A stretch of DNA of 64,000 nt from Streptomyces kronopolitis. GTDB lineage: Bacteria; Actinomycetota; Actinomycetes; Streptomycetales; Streptomycetaceae. Position 1 is the stretch's first letter. The number at the start of each line of letters is the position of its first letter. Position numbers and translations under genes: made by a program. The stretch spans positions 149,040 to 213,039 of the forward strand of contig NZ_BMND01000004.1 in the NCBI RefSeq assembly GCF_014646275.1, in the 5' to 3' direction. The notes below the pieces were generated by a model. That model had not been told where the DNA came from. It was given only the letters and a program-made list of their open reading frames with translations, and ran no database searches. Below, one piece after another: positions 23,840 to 32,660 of the stretch.

Positions 23840-25351
23840 CTACTCCTCGAGGTCCGCACGGCGCCGTAGTGCCCAGGACGGTACATAGCGTCCGCCGGCG
23901 TTGTGGTGGTACATCGCGTCCAGCAGCTGCCACACCCACCGGGCGCCCAGCCTCTCGGCCCACTCCATGGGGCCGCCGGGATAGTTCACGCCCAGCCGCA
24001 TGGCCGTGTCGATGTCTTCGGGGGTCGCCACCCCGCGGGCCGCCGCGTCCACGGCGAAGTCGACGATCATCGCGATGGTCCGGGCGGCGATCATGCCGGG
24101 CACGTCGTCGATCACGCTGACCTGCTTACCGAGCGCCTGGAAGAGCCCCACGGCCTCCGTGCGGTCCGCCTCGGAGGCCTGCGCCGAGGCGGCCAGGGCG
24201 ATCCGGGTAGCGGCCCGGTAGTCGAGCGACAGATCGAAGCAGAGGTACCGGCCGTCGGCCCGGCTCGTCGCCGGACGGCCGTCGGTCAGTATCAGGCGGG
24301 CCCCTCCGGGCAGCCGGAGGAAGCCCTCCGGTCCGTACGGCGTGCCCTCCTCGGTGACCTTGATGCCCGCCTCCTCGATCAGCTCCCGCAGCACCGCCGC
24401 CGGGCCGGGCAGCGCCGCGTGCAGGGCGACGGACGCGGGCGCCGGGCACGGGTCTGCGGTCAGCGGTTCGGGCCGGGGCGCGCCCTCGGAGTAGTCGAAC
24501 CAGCCGCGCCCCGCCTTGCGGCCGTGCAGTCCGGACTCCACCAGACGGCGCTGCGCCAGGGAGGGCGTGAACTTCGGGTCCTGGAAGAAGGCGTTCCACA
24601 CGGAGTGGGTGACCGCCTCGTTCACGTCCTGCCCAATGAGGTCGGTCAGTTCGAAGGGCCCCATACGGAAGCCGGTGCCCTCGCGCAGCACCGCGTCGAG
24701 GGTGGCGGGGTCGGCGGTCCGCTCCTCATAGGCACGCAGGGCCTCGGCGTAGAAGGGGCGGGCGATGCGGTTGACGAGGAAACCGGGGGTGTCGGCGCAG
24801 CGCACCGGTGTCTTCCCCCAGGCCGCGGCGGTGTCGTACGCGGTGGTGGCGGCCGTCTCGTCGGTGGCGAAGCCGCTGATCACCTCGACCAGGGGCAGCA
24901 GCGGCGCGGGGTTGAAGAAGTGCAGGCCCACGCACCTGCCGGGGTGGCGCAGCCCTCCCGCGACGGCCGTCACGGACAGCGAGGAGGTGTTGGTGGCCAG
25001 CAGGCAGTCCGCCGCCACGATGTCCTCCAGGGCGGTGAACAGCTTCTGCTTCGCCGGGAGTTGTTCCAGGATCGCCTCGATCACCAGCGCCGCGTCGGCC
25101 AGCTCCGCGAGATCCGCCGCGGGGGAGAGCCGGTCCGCGGCGGCGTCCCTTTCGGACGCCGTGATCCGGCCTTTTTCGACGAGCCGGTCCAGGCGCCCGG
25201 CGATCGCCCCGGCGGCCTGCCCGGCGCGCCCGGGGGCCGTGTCGTAGAGGCGTACGCGGTGGCCGGCGACCAGCGCCACCTGCGCGATGCCCTGTCCCAT
25301 GGTGCCGGTACCCACCACTGCCACGGTGTTGCTGGTCCCGAGTGCCGTCAT
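23840..25351 (-). CDS. paaH: 3-hydroxyacyl-CoA dehydrogenase of phenylacetate catabolism (PaaH), 503 aa
   Basis: NAD-dependent oxidation of 3-hydroxyadipyl-CoA after ring opening. The NAD-binding loop is VAVVGTGTMGQGIAQVALVAGH; the family signature includes VIEAILEQLPAKQKLF, LATNTSSLSVTAVA and GLHFFNPAPLLPLVEV. About 500 residues is the length of the PaaH/PaaC type, with a second C-terminal HBD domain (VSVIDDVPGMIAARTIAMI ... GVNYPGGPMEWAERLG). It is divergent from paaN across the operator at 25409-25422 and probably co-transcribed with the downstream tetR. Confidence 0.92.
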   Translation of the reverse strand: MTALGTSNTVAVVGTGTMGQGIAQVALVAGHRVRLYDTAPGRAGQAAGAIAGRLDRLVEKGRITASERDAAADRLSPAADLAELADAALVIEAILEQLPAKQKLFTALEDIVAADCLLATNTSSLSVTAVAGGLRHPGRCVGLHFFNPAPLLPLVEVISGFATDETAATTAYDTAAAWGKTPVRCADTPGFLVNRIARPFYAEALRAYEERTADPATLDAVLREGTGFRMGPFELTDLIGQDVNEAVTHSVWNAFFQDPKFTPSLAQRRLVESGLHGRKAGRGWFDYSEGAPRPEPLTADPCPAPASVALHAALPGPAAVLRELIEEAGIKVTEEGTPYGPEGFLRLPGGARLILTDGRPATSRADGRYLCFDLSLDYRAATRIALAASAQASEADRTEAVGLFQALGKQVSVIDDVPGMIAARTIAMIVDFAVDAAARGVATPEDIDTAMRLGVNYPGGPMEWAERLGARWVWQLLDAMYHHNAGGRYVPSWALRRRADLEE

Positions 25352-25400
25352 GCCAGCTGATCCTCCCCGACCGACTTTTCCACAGCCTGGCCGGGCCCTC

Positions 25401-25428
25401 TTGCCCCGACCGATCGTTCGGTTACTCT
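25401..25428 (+). promoter_or_regulatory. paaN promoter with PaaR-type operator in its spacer
   Basis: TTGCCC (25401-25406) and TACTCT (25423-25428) are separated by 16 bases. The perfect box ACCGATCGTTCGGT (25409-25422) fills the spacer, so a bound repressor would exclude RNA polymerase. The box also lies 58 bp from the paaH start. It fits the ACCGNNCGNNCGGT core reported for Corynebacterium PaaR as I recall it. Confidence 0.7.
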
Positions 25429-25497
25429 AACTCTGTTGCCCGTGCGCACCCAGCCCCTGTCCACTCTCCGCCCGGCTCGACGAGGAGTTGGTCTTCG

Positions 25498-27180
25498 ATG
25501 GCCGCCGAAATGACCGCAGCGCAGTTGATCGAGAAGCACCGTCCGACGCTCGACCGGACGCTGGAGGCGATCAGCACCCGCGCGTACTGGTCCCCGCACC
25601 CCGAGCACCCCAAGGCGTACGGCGAGACCGCCGCTCCCGACGGGCTCGCCGCGTTCGAGGCGCTGCGCGGCAAGCGGTTCGAGCTCGACCAGCCCGGCAC
25701 CGACGACTGGACGGGCGAGGAGATCTCCCCGTACGGACCGGAGTTGGGCATCACCTATCCGCATCCGGACGCGGAGGTGCTGCTGCCGGCCATGCGCGCC
25801 GCGCTCCCCGTCTGGCGGGACGCCGGCCCGGAGGCGCGGGCGGCGGTGTGCCTGGAGATCCTGGCCCGGATCAGCGCGCGCACCCATGAGTTCGCCCAGG
25901 CCGTGATGCACACCAGCGGACAGGCCTTCATGATGGCGTTCCAGGCGGGCGGGCCGCATGCCCAGGACCGCGGCCTGGAGGCGGTGGCGTACGCGTACGC
26001 CGAGCAGGTCCGCACCCCGCGGCAGGCGCCGTGGTCCAAGCCCCAGGGCAAGCGCGATCCGCTGGAGCTGAGCAAGAGCTTCACGCCCGTACCGCGCGGC
26101 GTCGCCCTGATGATCGGCTGCAACACCTTCCCGACGTGGAACGGCTATCCGGGCCTGTTCGCGTCCCTGGCGACCGGCAACCCGGTGCTGGTCAAGCCGC
26201 ATCCGCGGGCCGTGCTCCCGCTGGCGATGACCGTCAAGGTGGCCCGCGAGGTCCTCGAGGACGCCGGCTTCCCCGCCGATCTGGTGTGCCTGGCGGTGGA
26301 CAGGCCGGGGGAGGGCCTGGCCAAGACCCTGGCCGTCCGCCCCGAGATCCGCATCATCGACTACACCGGCTCGACCGCCTTCGGCGACTGGCTGGAGACG
26401 CACGCCCGGCAGGCGCAGGTCTTCACGGAGAAGGCCGGCGTCAACACCGTCGTCATCGACTCCACCGACGACTACAAGGGCATGCTCGGCAACCTCGCCT
26501 TCTCGCTGTCCCTCTACAGCGGCCAGATGTGCACCACCCCGCAGAATCTGCTGATCCCGCGCGAGGGCATCAGCACGGACGCCGGGCCCAAGTCGTACGA
26601 CGAGGTCGTCAGCGATCTCGCGGCCGCGGTGGGCGGGCTGCTGGGCGACGACGCCCGAGCCAACGCGCTGCTGGGCGCCCTGGTCAATCCGCAGGTCAAG
26701 GAGCGGCTCGAGGCCGCGTCCGGGCTCGGCGAGGTGGCGCTGGCCTCCCGTGAGGTGGCCAACCCCGAATTCCCCGGGGCCACGGTCCGCACGCCGGTGA
26801 TCGTCAAGCTCGACGGCGCCAAGCCGGACGACGAGGCGGCCTATCTGTCGGAGTGCTTCGGCCCGGTCTCCTTCGCCGTGGCCGTCGATTCCGCGGCCGA
26901 CGCGGTGGCACTCCTGCGGCGCACGATCCGCGACCAGGGCGCCATGACGGTCGGCGCGTACACCACCTCCGCGGAGGTGGAGCAGCTGGTGGAGGAGGCC
27001 TGTCTGGAGGAGTGCGCCCAGCTGTCGCTGAATCTGACCGGCGGGATCTATGTGAACCAGACCGCGGCGTTCTCGGACTTCCACGGCTCGGGTGGCAACC
27101 CGGCGGCCAACGCGGTGCTGTGCGACGGCGCCTTCGTGGCGAACCGCTTCCGGACGGTGGAGGTGCGCCGGCAGGCGTGA
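25498..27180 (+). CDS. paaN: phenylacetic acid degradation protein PaaN (aldehyde dehydrogenase fold), 560 aa
   Basis: PaaN-type proteins carry the aldehyde dehydrogenase step after ring hydrolysis. The ALDH core is seen in RGVALMIGCNTFPTWNGYPG, GNPVLVKPHPRAVLPL, IDYTGSTAFGDWLE and the catalytic Cys region LSLYSGQMCTTPQNLLIP. This is the PaaN2 form: no MaoC-type hydratase domain is attached, unlike PaaZ of E. coli. Start ATG 25498 follows GAGGAG; a second ATG is four codons on. Divergent from paaH. Acts on the open-chain semialdehyde made downstream of the paaABCDE epoxidase. Confidence 0.92.
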   Translation: MAAEMTAAQLIEKHRPTLDRTLEAISTRAYWSPHPEHPKAYGETAAPDGLAAFEALRGKRFELDQPGTDDWTGEEISPYGPELGITYPHPDAEVLLPAMRAALPVWRDAGPEARAAVCLEILARISARTHEFAQAVMHTSGQAFMMAFQAGGPHAQDRGLEAVAYAYAEQVRTPRQAPWSKPQGKRDPLELSKSFTPVPRGVALMIGCNTFPTWNGYPGLFASLATGNPVLVKPHPRAVLPLAMTVKVAREVLEDAGFPADLVCLAVDRPGEGLAKTLAVRPEIRIIDYTGSTAFGDWLETHARQAQVFTEKAGVNTVVIDSTDDYKGMLGNLAFSLSLYSGQMCTTPQNLLIPREGISTDAGPKSYDEVVSDLAAAVGGLLGDDARANALLGALVNPQVKERLEAASGLGEVALASREVANPEFPGATVRTPVIVKLDGAKPDDEAAYLSECFGPVSFAVAVDSAADAVALLRRTIRDQGAMTVGAYTTSAEVEQLVEEACLEECAQLSLNLTGGIYVNQTAAFSDFHGSGGNPAANAVLCDGAFVANRFRTVEVRRQA

Positions 27181-27201
27181 GGGCCGCCGGGGCCGGACGG
27201 G

Positions 27202-27224
27202 GGCCCGGAGCGTTGTTCCGGGCC
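27202..27224. terminator. hairpin between convergent paaN and trmH
   Basis: Arms GGCCCGGA / TCCGGGCC with a 7-base loop in the 74-bp convergent gap. Confidence 0.65.
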
Positions 27225-27254
27225 TCTCACCGTTCGGTCAGCGGGCAGACGGCG

Positions 27255-27929
27255 TCAGGGGGCAGACGGCCCCTCGATCCGTGCGTGGCGGCCGATCCAG
27301 GCATGCATGGCGATGGCGGCCGCGGCCCCCGCGTTGATCGAGCGGGTCGAGCCGAACTGCGCGATCGAGCAGACCAGCGAGGCGTGCCGGCGCGCGTCCT
27401 CGGTCAGCCCCGGCCCCTCCTGGCCGAACAGCAGCACACAGCGCCGCGGCAGCTCGGTCGTCTCCAGCGGCACGGAGCCGGGGAGATTGTCGATCCCGAT
27501 GATCGGCAGCTCCTCGGCCGCCGCCCAGGCCGTGAGATCCGCGGTGTCCGGGTGGTGGCGGACGTGCTGGTAGCGGTCGGTGACCATCGCGCCGCGGCGG
27601 TTCCAGCGGCGCTGCCCGACGATATGGATCTCCTTCGCCAGGAACGCGTTGGCGGTCCGGACCACCGAGCCGATGTTGAAGTCGTGGCTCCAGTTCTCGA
27701 CGGCCACATGGAAGTCGTGGCGCCGGGTGTCCAGATCGGCGACGATCGCCTCCCGCGTCCAGTAGCGGTACCGGTCGACGACGTTGCGGCGGTCGCCGTG
27801 CGCGAGCAGCTCGGGGTCGAGCCGCTCGTCCTGCGGCCAGGGCTCGGGGTGCGGCCCGACGCCGATCTGGGTCCCGTACCCCTCGTCGTACTGGAGGGGC
27901 TCGGCGGGGGCGGTGTTCTCGCTGCTCAC
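27255..27929 (-). CDS. SpoU/TrmH-family RNA 2'-O-ribose methyltransferase, 224 aa
   Basis: The knotted SPOUT fold is marked by NIGSVVRTANAFLAKEIHIV (motif 1, with the catalytic Arg), LLFGQEGPGLTEDA (motif 2) and STRSINAGAAAAIAMHAW (motif 3). A 65-residue N-terminal extension precedes the domain. Target rRNA or tRNA is unknown. GTG 27929 overlaps the stop of the upstream HTTM gene (GTGA), so it is translationally coupled as the last of three genes. It is odd to find an RNA methyltransferase coupled to two membrane proteins. Confidence 0.85.
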   Translation of the reverse strand: MSSENTAPAEPLQYDEGYGTQIGVGPHPEPWPQDERLDPELLAHGDRRNVVDRYRYWTREAIVADLDTRRHDFHVAVENWSHDFNIGSVVRTANAFLAKEIHIVGQRRWNRRGAMVTDRYQHVRHHPDTADLTAWAAAEELPIIGIDNLPGSVPLETTELPRRCVLLFGQEGPGLTEDARRHASLVCSIAQFGSTRSINAGAAAAIAMHAWIGRHARIEGPSAP

Positions 27930-29329
27930 CCCACGAGCGTATGGCCCCCGCCGCCGTGCTCCGTACGGGCCGGCGGCTCACCGTCCCCGGATCCCGGAGC
28001 GGGATCGGTCTTCCGGTCCCGCGTGAAGAGCCGTTCCCGCAGGCCGGAGAGGCGCCCGGAGACCCAGGTCAGGAAGTTCGTCGGCAGGAAGACCGCGTCC
28101 GCGGTGATCATCGCGAGCGAGAAGAACGGCAGTCCCAGCAGGAACGCGATCGAGAGGTGCTCGCAGATCATCGCGACCAGCAGCACATTCTTCAGCCGGC
28201 GGTTGAAGAGCGTGAAGGGGAACGCGACCTGCACGATCACCGTGCCGTAGGTGATCAGCATGACCATCACGCCGTTGCTGCCGAGCAGGTCGGACAGCCC
28301 GGGCCAGGGGGAGAAGTAGTCCAGGTGCATCGGGTAGTAGACCGCCGTGCCGTCCTGCCAGCGGTTTCCCTGGATCTTGTACCAGCCGGCGGTGGCGTAG
28401 ATCAGGCACACCTCGACCATGATCACCAGCAGTGCGCCGTTGTGCGCGAGCTTGGCGAGGGTGTCCAGAACGATCCGCGGCTCACCGGGCGCGTACCGCT
28501 GCACCGCCCACCACAGACCGTGGGTCAGCCACAGGCCCCACAGCACCAGGCTCCAGCCGAGGTGCGGGAACGGGCCGTGCCCGAACCAGGTGAGGCCGTC
28601 GCCACCGGTCAGCTGGGCGACGGCCAGGGCGAGGCCGAGCACGGTCCACAGCACGACGCCGGTCAGGTCGCGGGAGGCGGTGGGGCCGCCGGCAGCGCCA
28701 TCAGGGGCGCCGGCCGCGGCCCGCCGGGCGCGCCGCGCGTCCAGCGACCAGACCTGCCCGCACCGGGTCAGCACGAGATACATCGACATCAGGTGGATGA
28801 CGTTGTCGCCGCCGTCCCCTATGAAGATGCTGCGGTTCTGCAGCGAGAGCACGCCCACCATGAAGAGCACCGACATGGTGCGGGTGCGCCAGCCGAGCAT
28901 CAGCAGCGCGGAGGCCACGACGGCCAGGAGGTAGACACACTCGAACCAGGCGCCGCTGTCGGACCAGGGCAGCACGGAGAAGGCGTGGTTGCCGGCCAGG
29001 AGCCGGCGCGCCATGTCCAGGCTCCAGGGGCTGTCGGGCCCGTAGAGCACCGCGCGGTGCGGCCATTCGCGCAGCAGGAACAGCAGCCAGGTCGCCGAGA
29101 AGCCGATCCGGATCAGGGCGGTCTGGTACGGCGCCAGCGCGCGTGCGGTGACGAGCCCGAAGCCACGGCCTATGGCGCGCTCCATGCGGGTCTCCTCGTA
29201 GGGGGAGGCCTCCTGGGGCGTCTGTGGCGCCTGTGCTTGCTGAGGCACGTCGGTCGGCTCCGTGGTGTGCGGCGGCTGCCGGTCGTCGTCCGGCGTCTGC
29301 TGAGGCTGCTGGGGCTTCGGTGACGTCAC
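27926..29329 (-). CDS. HTTM-domain multi-pass membrane protein, 467 aa
   Basis: Carries an HTTM domain, related to the membrane region of vitamin-K-dependent gamma-carboxylase. A disordered Gln/Pro-rich N-terminus of about 55 residues (PKPQQPQQTPDDDRQPP) precedes several helices, starting TALIRIGFSATWLLFLLREW. Conserved-looking loops include GDGGDNVIHLMSMYLVLTRCG and YKIQGNRWQDGTAVYYPMHL. Function is unknown in bacteria. Start GTG 29329 overlaps the stop of the DUF5819 gene; its own stop overlaps the trmH start. The pairing with DUF5819 resembles the reductase/carboxylase-like HTTM operons common in actinobacteria, but no chemistry can be assigned. Confidence 0.8.
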   Translation of the reverse strand: MTSPKPQQPQQTPDDDRQPPHTTEPTDVPQQAQAPQTPQEASPYEETRMERAIGRGFGLVTARALAPYQTALIRIGFSATWLLFLLREWPHRAVLYGPDSPWSLDMARRLLAGNHAFSVLPWSDSGAWFECVYLLAVVASALLMLGWRTRTMSVLFMVGVLSLQNRSIFIGDGGDNVIHLMSMYLVLTRCGQVWSLDARRARRAAAGAPDGAAGGPTASRDLTGVVLWTVLGLALAVAQLTGGDGLTWFGHGPFPHLGWSLVLWGLWLTHGLWWAVQRYAPGEPRIVLDTLAKLAHNGALLVIMVEVCLIYATAGWYKIQGNRWQDGTAVYYPMHLDYFSPWPGLSDLLGSNGVMVMLITYGTVIVQVAFPFTLFNRRLKNVLLVAMICEHLSIAFLLGLPFFSLAMITADAVFLPTNFLTWVSGRLSGLRERLFTRDRKTDPAPGSGDGEPPARTEHGGGGHTLVG

Positions 29330-30021
29330 TGGTGCTTCGCCCCCTCGGGCAGGTCGTCAGCGGTGACCTGCCACCAGGGCAGTACGCGGTACACGGGCTT
29401 GTCGCTGATCTTCTCGGAGCTCCACGGCGGCGGGGTGACCGCGGTCGTCTGCGAGCGGACCTGGATCTGCTCGACGCGGCCGCCGCCCCGGGTCCACTCA
29501 CCCTCCATCCGCGCCAGCACCAGCCGCCGGATGTAGCGCTCGGACAGCTCACCGCGGGTGCCCACCGGGCGGTTCTGCGCGTTGTGGCTGCTGCTGAAGA
29601 GCTCCCAGGCCCGGCGCAGCTGGTTCTGCTGGGTGTGACTGGGCAGCGGGTTGTGGAGGATGGCCTGGCCGTCGCGGGCGGTCAGATCCGTCCAGCCCGT
29701 GGTCCGCACGGCGCCGTCCGCGGTACGCAGCTGCCCGCGGACCTGGACCGCGATGTTCTGCTGGAGGGGGTTGGGCGCGAACAGCTTCCAGTTCTGTTCG
29801 TATTCGGGATACACGTAGTCGCTGATCAGGCCGCCCTGCTGCTTGCTGAGCGTGTTCGACGGCGCGACGTGCAGAAACATCATGGCGAGATGGATCGCGA
29901 CGACGACCGCGACGACGCACGCCGCCACCCCGATGATGATCCGCGAGGGCAGCGAGAGCGCGGCCAGTGGCCGCGATTCGTCCCCGTATGACTGCATTCC
30001 CGCCCCGTTCCCAGAATCCAT
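29326..30021 (-). CDS. DUF5819 family membrane-anchored protein, 231 aa
   Basis: One N-terminal transmembrane helix (IIIGVAACVVAVVVAIHLAM) precedes an outside domain of about 170 residues. Its characteristic motif is YVYPEYEQNWKLFAPNPLQQ, followed by VQVRGQLRTADGAVRTTGWTDLT. This matches DUF5819, found next to HTTM genes. Start ATG 30021 is eight bases after GGAG; a GTG nine bases upstream is the alternative. First gene of the three-gene operon, divergent from paaA. The outside domain probably acts with the HTTM protein at the membrane. Confidence 0.8.
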   Translation of the reverse strand: MDSGNGAGMQSYGDESRPLAALSLPSRIIIGVAACVVAVVVAIHLAMMFLHVAPSNTLSKQQGGLISDYVYPEYEQNWKLFAPNPLQQNIAVQVRGQLRTADGAVRTTGWTDLTARDGQAILHNPLPSHTQQNQLRRAWELFSSSHNAQNRPVGTRGELSERYIRRLVLARMEGEWTRGGGRVEQIQVRSQTTAVTPPPWSSEKISDKPVYRVLPWWQVTADDLPEGAKHQ

Positions 30022-30082
30022 GCGGTCCACTCCGCTCCGGAACGGTACCTACGCGGCCCCGCCGGGCACACCCTCACCCGCG

Positions 30083-30091
30083 TTATCCACA
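30083..30091 (+). other. DnaA box TTATCCACA in the paaA upstream region
   Basis: Exact TTATCCACA, four bases before the -35 element of the paaA promoter. Probably one of the scattered origin-flanking DnaA boxes. Confidence 0.45.
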
Positions 30092-30094
30092 GGC

Positions 30095-30140
30095 TTGACA
30101 CCCGAGGTCCGCCCACTCACCATTGAACCGAACGATCGGT
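30095..30140 (+). promoter_or_regulatory. paaABCDE promoter with PaaR-type operator at the start point
   Basis: A consensus -35, TTGACA (30095-30100), is 17 bases from CACCAT (30118-30123), giving a start near 30130. The box ACCGAACGATCGGT (30127-30140), the exact reverse complement of the paaN box, covers that start point. A repressor here would block initiation. Confidence 0.7.
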
Positions 30141-30167
30141 CGGTCGGGAGCAGCGAGGGGGCACCAC

Positions 30168-31118
30168 ATGACGACGATCGCGCCGGAGGACACGGCCCGC
30201 GAGGCCGTATTCGACGCCACCGTGGCCGCGGACGAGCGCATCGAACCGCGGGACTGGATGCCGGACGCCTACCGCTCGACTCTCGTGCGGCAGATAGCGC
30301 AGCACGCCCACTCCGAGATCATCGGCATGCAGCCGGAGGCCAACTGGATCACCCGCGCGCCGTCCCTGCGCCGCAAGGCGATCCTGATGGCGAAGGTGCA
30401 GGACGAGGCCGGCCACGGCCTGTATCTCTACAGCGCCGCCGAGACCCTGGGCACCAGCCGCGACGAGCTGCTCGACAAGCTGCACTCCGGCCGCCAGAAG
30501 TACTCCTCGATCTTCAACTACCCGACCCTGACCTGGGCCGACGTCGGCGCCATCGGCTGGCTGGTGGACGGCGCGGCGATCACCAACCAGGTCCCCCTGT
30601 GCCGCTGCTCCTACGGCCCCTACGCCCGCGCGATGGTCCGCGTCTGCAAGGAGGAGTCCTTCCACCAGCGACAGGGCTACGAACTCCTGCTGGCCCTCAG
30701 CCGCGGCACCGAAGCCCAGCACGCCATGGCACAGGACGCCGTGAACCGCTGGTGGTGGCCGTCGCTGATGATGTTCGGCCCGCCCGACGACGAGTCCTCG
30801 CACTCCGCGCAGTCCATGGCCTGGAAGATCAAGCGGCACTCCAACGACGAGCTGCGCCAGCGCTTCGTGGACATCTGCGTCCCCCAGGCCGAGGCCCTCG
30901 GGCTCAGCCTCCCCGACCCGGATCTGACGTGGAACGACGAGCGCGGCCACTGGGACTTCGGCCCGATCGACTGGACCGAGTTCCGCGAGGTCCTCAAGGG
31001 CAACGGCCCCTGCAACGCCCAGCGGATCAACCGCCGGCGGCAGGCGCACGAGGAAGGCGCCTGGGTGCGCGAAGCCGCCGCCGCACACGCGGCCAAGCAC
31101 GGGAAGGCCACCCGATGA
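30168..31118 (+). CDS. paaA: 1,2-phenylacetyl-CoA epoxidase subunit A (catalytic), 316 aa
   Basis: Catalytic di-iron subunit that epoxidises the ring of phenylacetyl-CoA. Iron-ligand motifs are [14 protein letters not shown] (ExxH) and [16 protein letters not shown] (ExxxH). Length and C-terminal region ([19 protein letters not shown]) are typical. The start is ATG 30168 after GAGGGG; an upstream in-frame extension would overlap the operator. The stop overlaps the paaB start (ATGA). First gene of paaABCDE. Confidence 0.95.
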   Translation: MTTIAPEDTAREAVFDATVAADERIEPRDWMPDAYRSTLVRQIAQHAHSEIIGMQPEANWITRAPSLRRKAILMAKVQDEAGHGLYLYSAAETLGTSRDELLDKLHSGRQKYSSIFNYPTLTWADVGAIGWLVDGAAITNQVPLCRCSYGPYARAMVRVCKEESFHQRQGYELLLALSRGTEAQHAMAQDAVNRWWWPSLMMFGPPDDESSHSAQSMAWKIKRHSNDELRQRFVDICVPQAEALGLSLPDPDLTWNDERGHWDFGPIDWTEFREVLKGNGPCNAQRINRRRQAHEEGAWVREAAAAHAAKHGKATR

Positions 31119-31453
31119 CCACACCCCGCCCCGCCGAGACCGCCGCAACCGCCGCAGCCGCCGCTCCCCGGCCCGGCGACTGGCCCCTGTGGGAGGTCTT
31201 CGTGCGCAGCCGCCGCGGCCTCTCGCACACCCACGCCGGAAGCCTGCACGCACCGGACGCCGAGATGGCGCTGCGCAACGCCCGGGACCTCTACACCCGC
31301 CGCTCGGAAGGCGTCTCCCTCTGGGTGGTGCCCTCCGCGCAGATCACCGCCTCCTCGCCCGACGAGAAGGACGCCTTCTTCGAGCCGGCCGGCGACAAGC
31401 CCTACCGCCACCCGACCTTCTACGAGATCCCGGACGGGGTGCATCACCTTTGA
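31115..31453 (+). CDS. paaB: 1,2-phenylacetyl-CoA epoxidase subunit B, 112 aa
   Basis: Small bridging subunit of the PaaABCE complex. The family signature is [20 protein letters not shown] followed by [18 protein letters not shown] and [12 protein letters not shown]. An Ala-rich tail of 20 residues precedes the conserved part. ATG 31115 overlaps the paaA stop and its stop overlaps the paaC start. Confidence 0.95.
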   Translation: MTTPRPAETAATAAAAAPRPGDWPLWEVFVRSRRGLSHTHAGSLHAPDAEMALRNARDLYTRRSEGVSLWVVPSAQITASSPDEKDAFFEPAGDKPYRHPTFYEIPDGVHHL

Positions 31454-32169
31454 GGAACGCCACCGCCACCCCGGCCCTGCCCCTCGGGGACGACGCCCTG
31501 ATCCTCTCCCACCGCCTGGGCGAGTGGGCCGGGAATGCCCCGGTCCTGGAGGAGGAGGTCGCGCTGGCCAACATCGCACTGGACCTGCTCGGTCAGGCCC
31601 GCGTCCTGCTCTCCCTGGCCGGCGACGAGGACGAGCTGGCCTATCTGCGCGAGGAGCGGCAGTTCCGCAACCTCCAGCTCGTCGAGCAGCCCAACGGCGA
31701 CTTCGCCCACACCATCGCCCGCCAGCTCTATTTCTCCACCTACCAGGAGCTGCTGTTCGAGCATCTCGCCACCACGGAGAGCGAGTTGGCGCCCCTGGCA
31801 GCCAAGGCCGTCAAGGAGGTCGCCTACCACCGCGACCACGCCCACCAGTGGACCCTGCGCCTGGGCGACGGCACCGACGAGAGCCGGGTCCGGATGCAGC
31901 GCGCGCTGGACGCCCTCTGGCGCTTCACCGGCGAGATGTTCGAGCCGGTGGAGGGACTGGAAACGGTGCCCTGGCCGGCTCTGCACGACAGCTGGGCCAC
32001 CCGCATCACCCACACCCTGGAGCAAGCGACCCTCACCATCCCCGACGGCCCCCGACGCGGCGGCTGGACGGCCGGCACGGGCCGCCAGGGGCTGCACACC
32101 GAGTCGTTCGGACGGATGCTCGCAGAGATGCAGCACCTCCACCGCAGCCACCCGGGGGCGACATGGTGA
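31450..32169 (+). CDS. paaC: 1,2-phenylacetyl-CoA epoxidase subunit C (structural), 239 aa
   Basis: The ferritin-like structural partner of PaaA, lacking full iron ligation. Helices are evident in LILSHRLGEWAGNAP, VALANIALDLLGQARVLLSL and AVKEVAYHRDHAHQWTLRLG. The start is inferred to be TTG 31450, overlapping the paaB stop as TTGA: no ATG or GTG lies in frame before the conserved LSHRLGEW region. The stop overlaps the paaD start by 7 bases. Confidence 0.92.
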   Translation: MRNATATPALPLGDDALILSHRLGEWAGNAPVLEEEVALANIALDLLGQARVLLSLAGDEDELAYLREERQFRNLQLVEQPNGDFAHTIARQLYFSTYQELLFEHLATTESELAPLAAKAVKEVAYHRDHAHQWTLRLGDGTDESRVRMQRALDALWRFTGEMFEPVEGLETVPWPALHDSWATRITHTLEQATLTIPDGPRRGGWTAGTGRQGLHTESFGRMLAEMQHLHRSHPGATW

Positions 32170-32660
32170 CCACCACCGCCCTCGAAGCGGAACTGCTGGC
32201 CCTGGCCGGTTCCGTTCCCGACCCCGAGCTGCCCGTGCTCACCCTCGCCGAGCTGGGCGTGCTGCGCGGAGTGCAGCTGACGGCCCCGGGCCGGGCCGAG
32301 GTGCTCCTCACCCCCACCTACACCGGCTGCCCCGCCATCGAGGCGATGTCGGCCGACATAGAGCAGGTGCTGCACGACCACGGCATCCCCGAGGTGGAGG
32401 TCCGCACGGTCCTCAGCCCGCCGTGGACCACGGACGCCATCACCGCCGAGGGTCGCCGCAAGCTCGCCGAGTTCGGCATCGCACCCCCACGCCCCACGGG
32501 ACCGGCCGGCGGACCCGTCGCCGTCGACCTCACCCTGCGCTGCCCGCACTGCGGATCGACCGACACCACCCTGCTGAGCCGGTTCTCCTCCACCGCGTGC
32601 AAGGCCCTGCGCCGCTGTGAGTCCTGCCGTGAACCCTTCGACCACTTCAAGGAGTTGTGA
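32163..32660 (+). CDS. paaD: phenylacetate degradation protein PaaD (DUF59/MIP18-type), 165 aa
   Basis: Probably helps mature the Fe-S or di-iron parts of the epoxidase. The DUF59 domain has VPDPELPVLTLAELGVLRGV and TPTYTGCPAIEAM. The C-terminal zinc-ribbon-like element is CPHCGS and CESC, with the two CxxC pairs about 30 residues apart. Start ATG 32163; stop overlaps the paaE ATG as TGATG. Confidence 0.93.
   Translation: MVTTTALEAELLALAGSVPDPELPVLTLAELGVLRGVQLTAPGRAEVLLTPTYTGCPAIEAMSADIEQVLHDHGIPEVEVRTVLSPPWTTDAITAEGRRKLAEFGIAPPRPTGPAGGPVAVDLTLRCPHCGSTDTTLLSRFSSTACKALRRCESCREPFDHFKEL

Noticed and set aside
27228..27240. ACCGTTCGGT near the trmH end as a fourth PaaR box
   Set aside because: Only 10 bp with wrong spacing, and placed at a gene end rather than a promoter.
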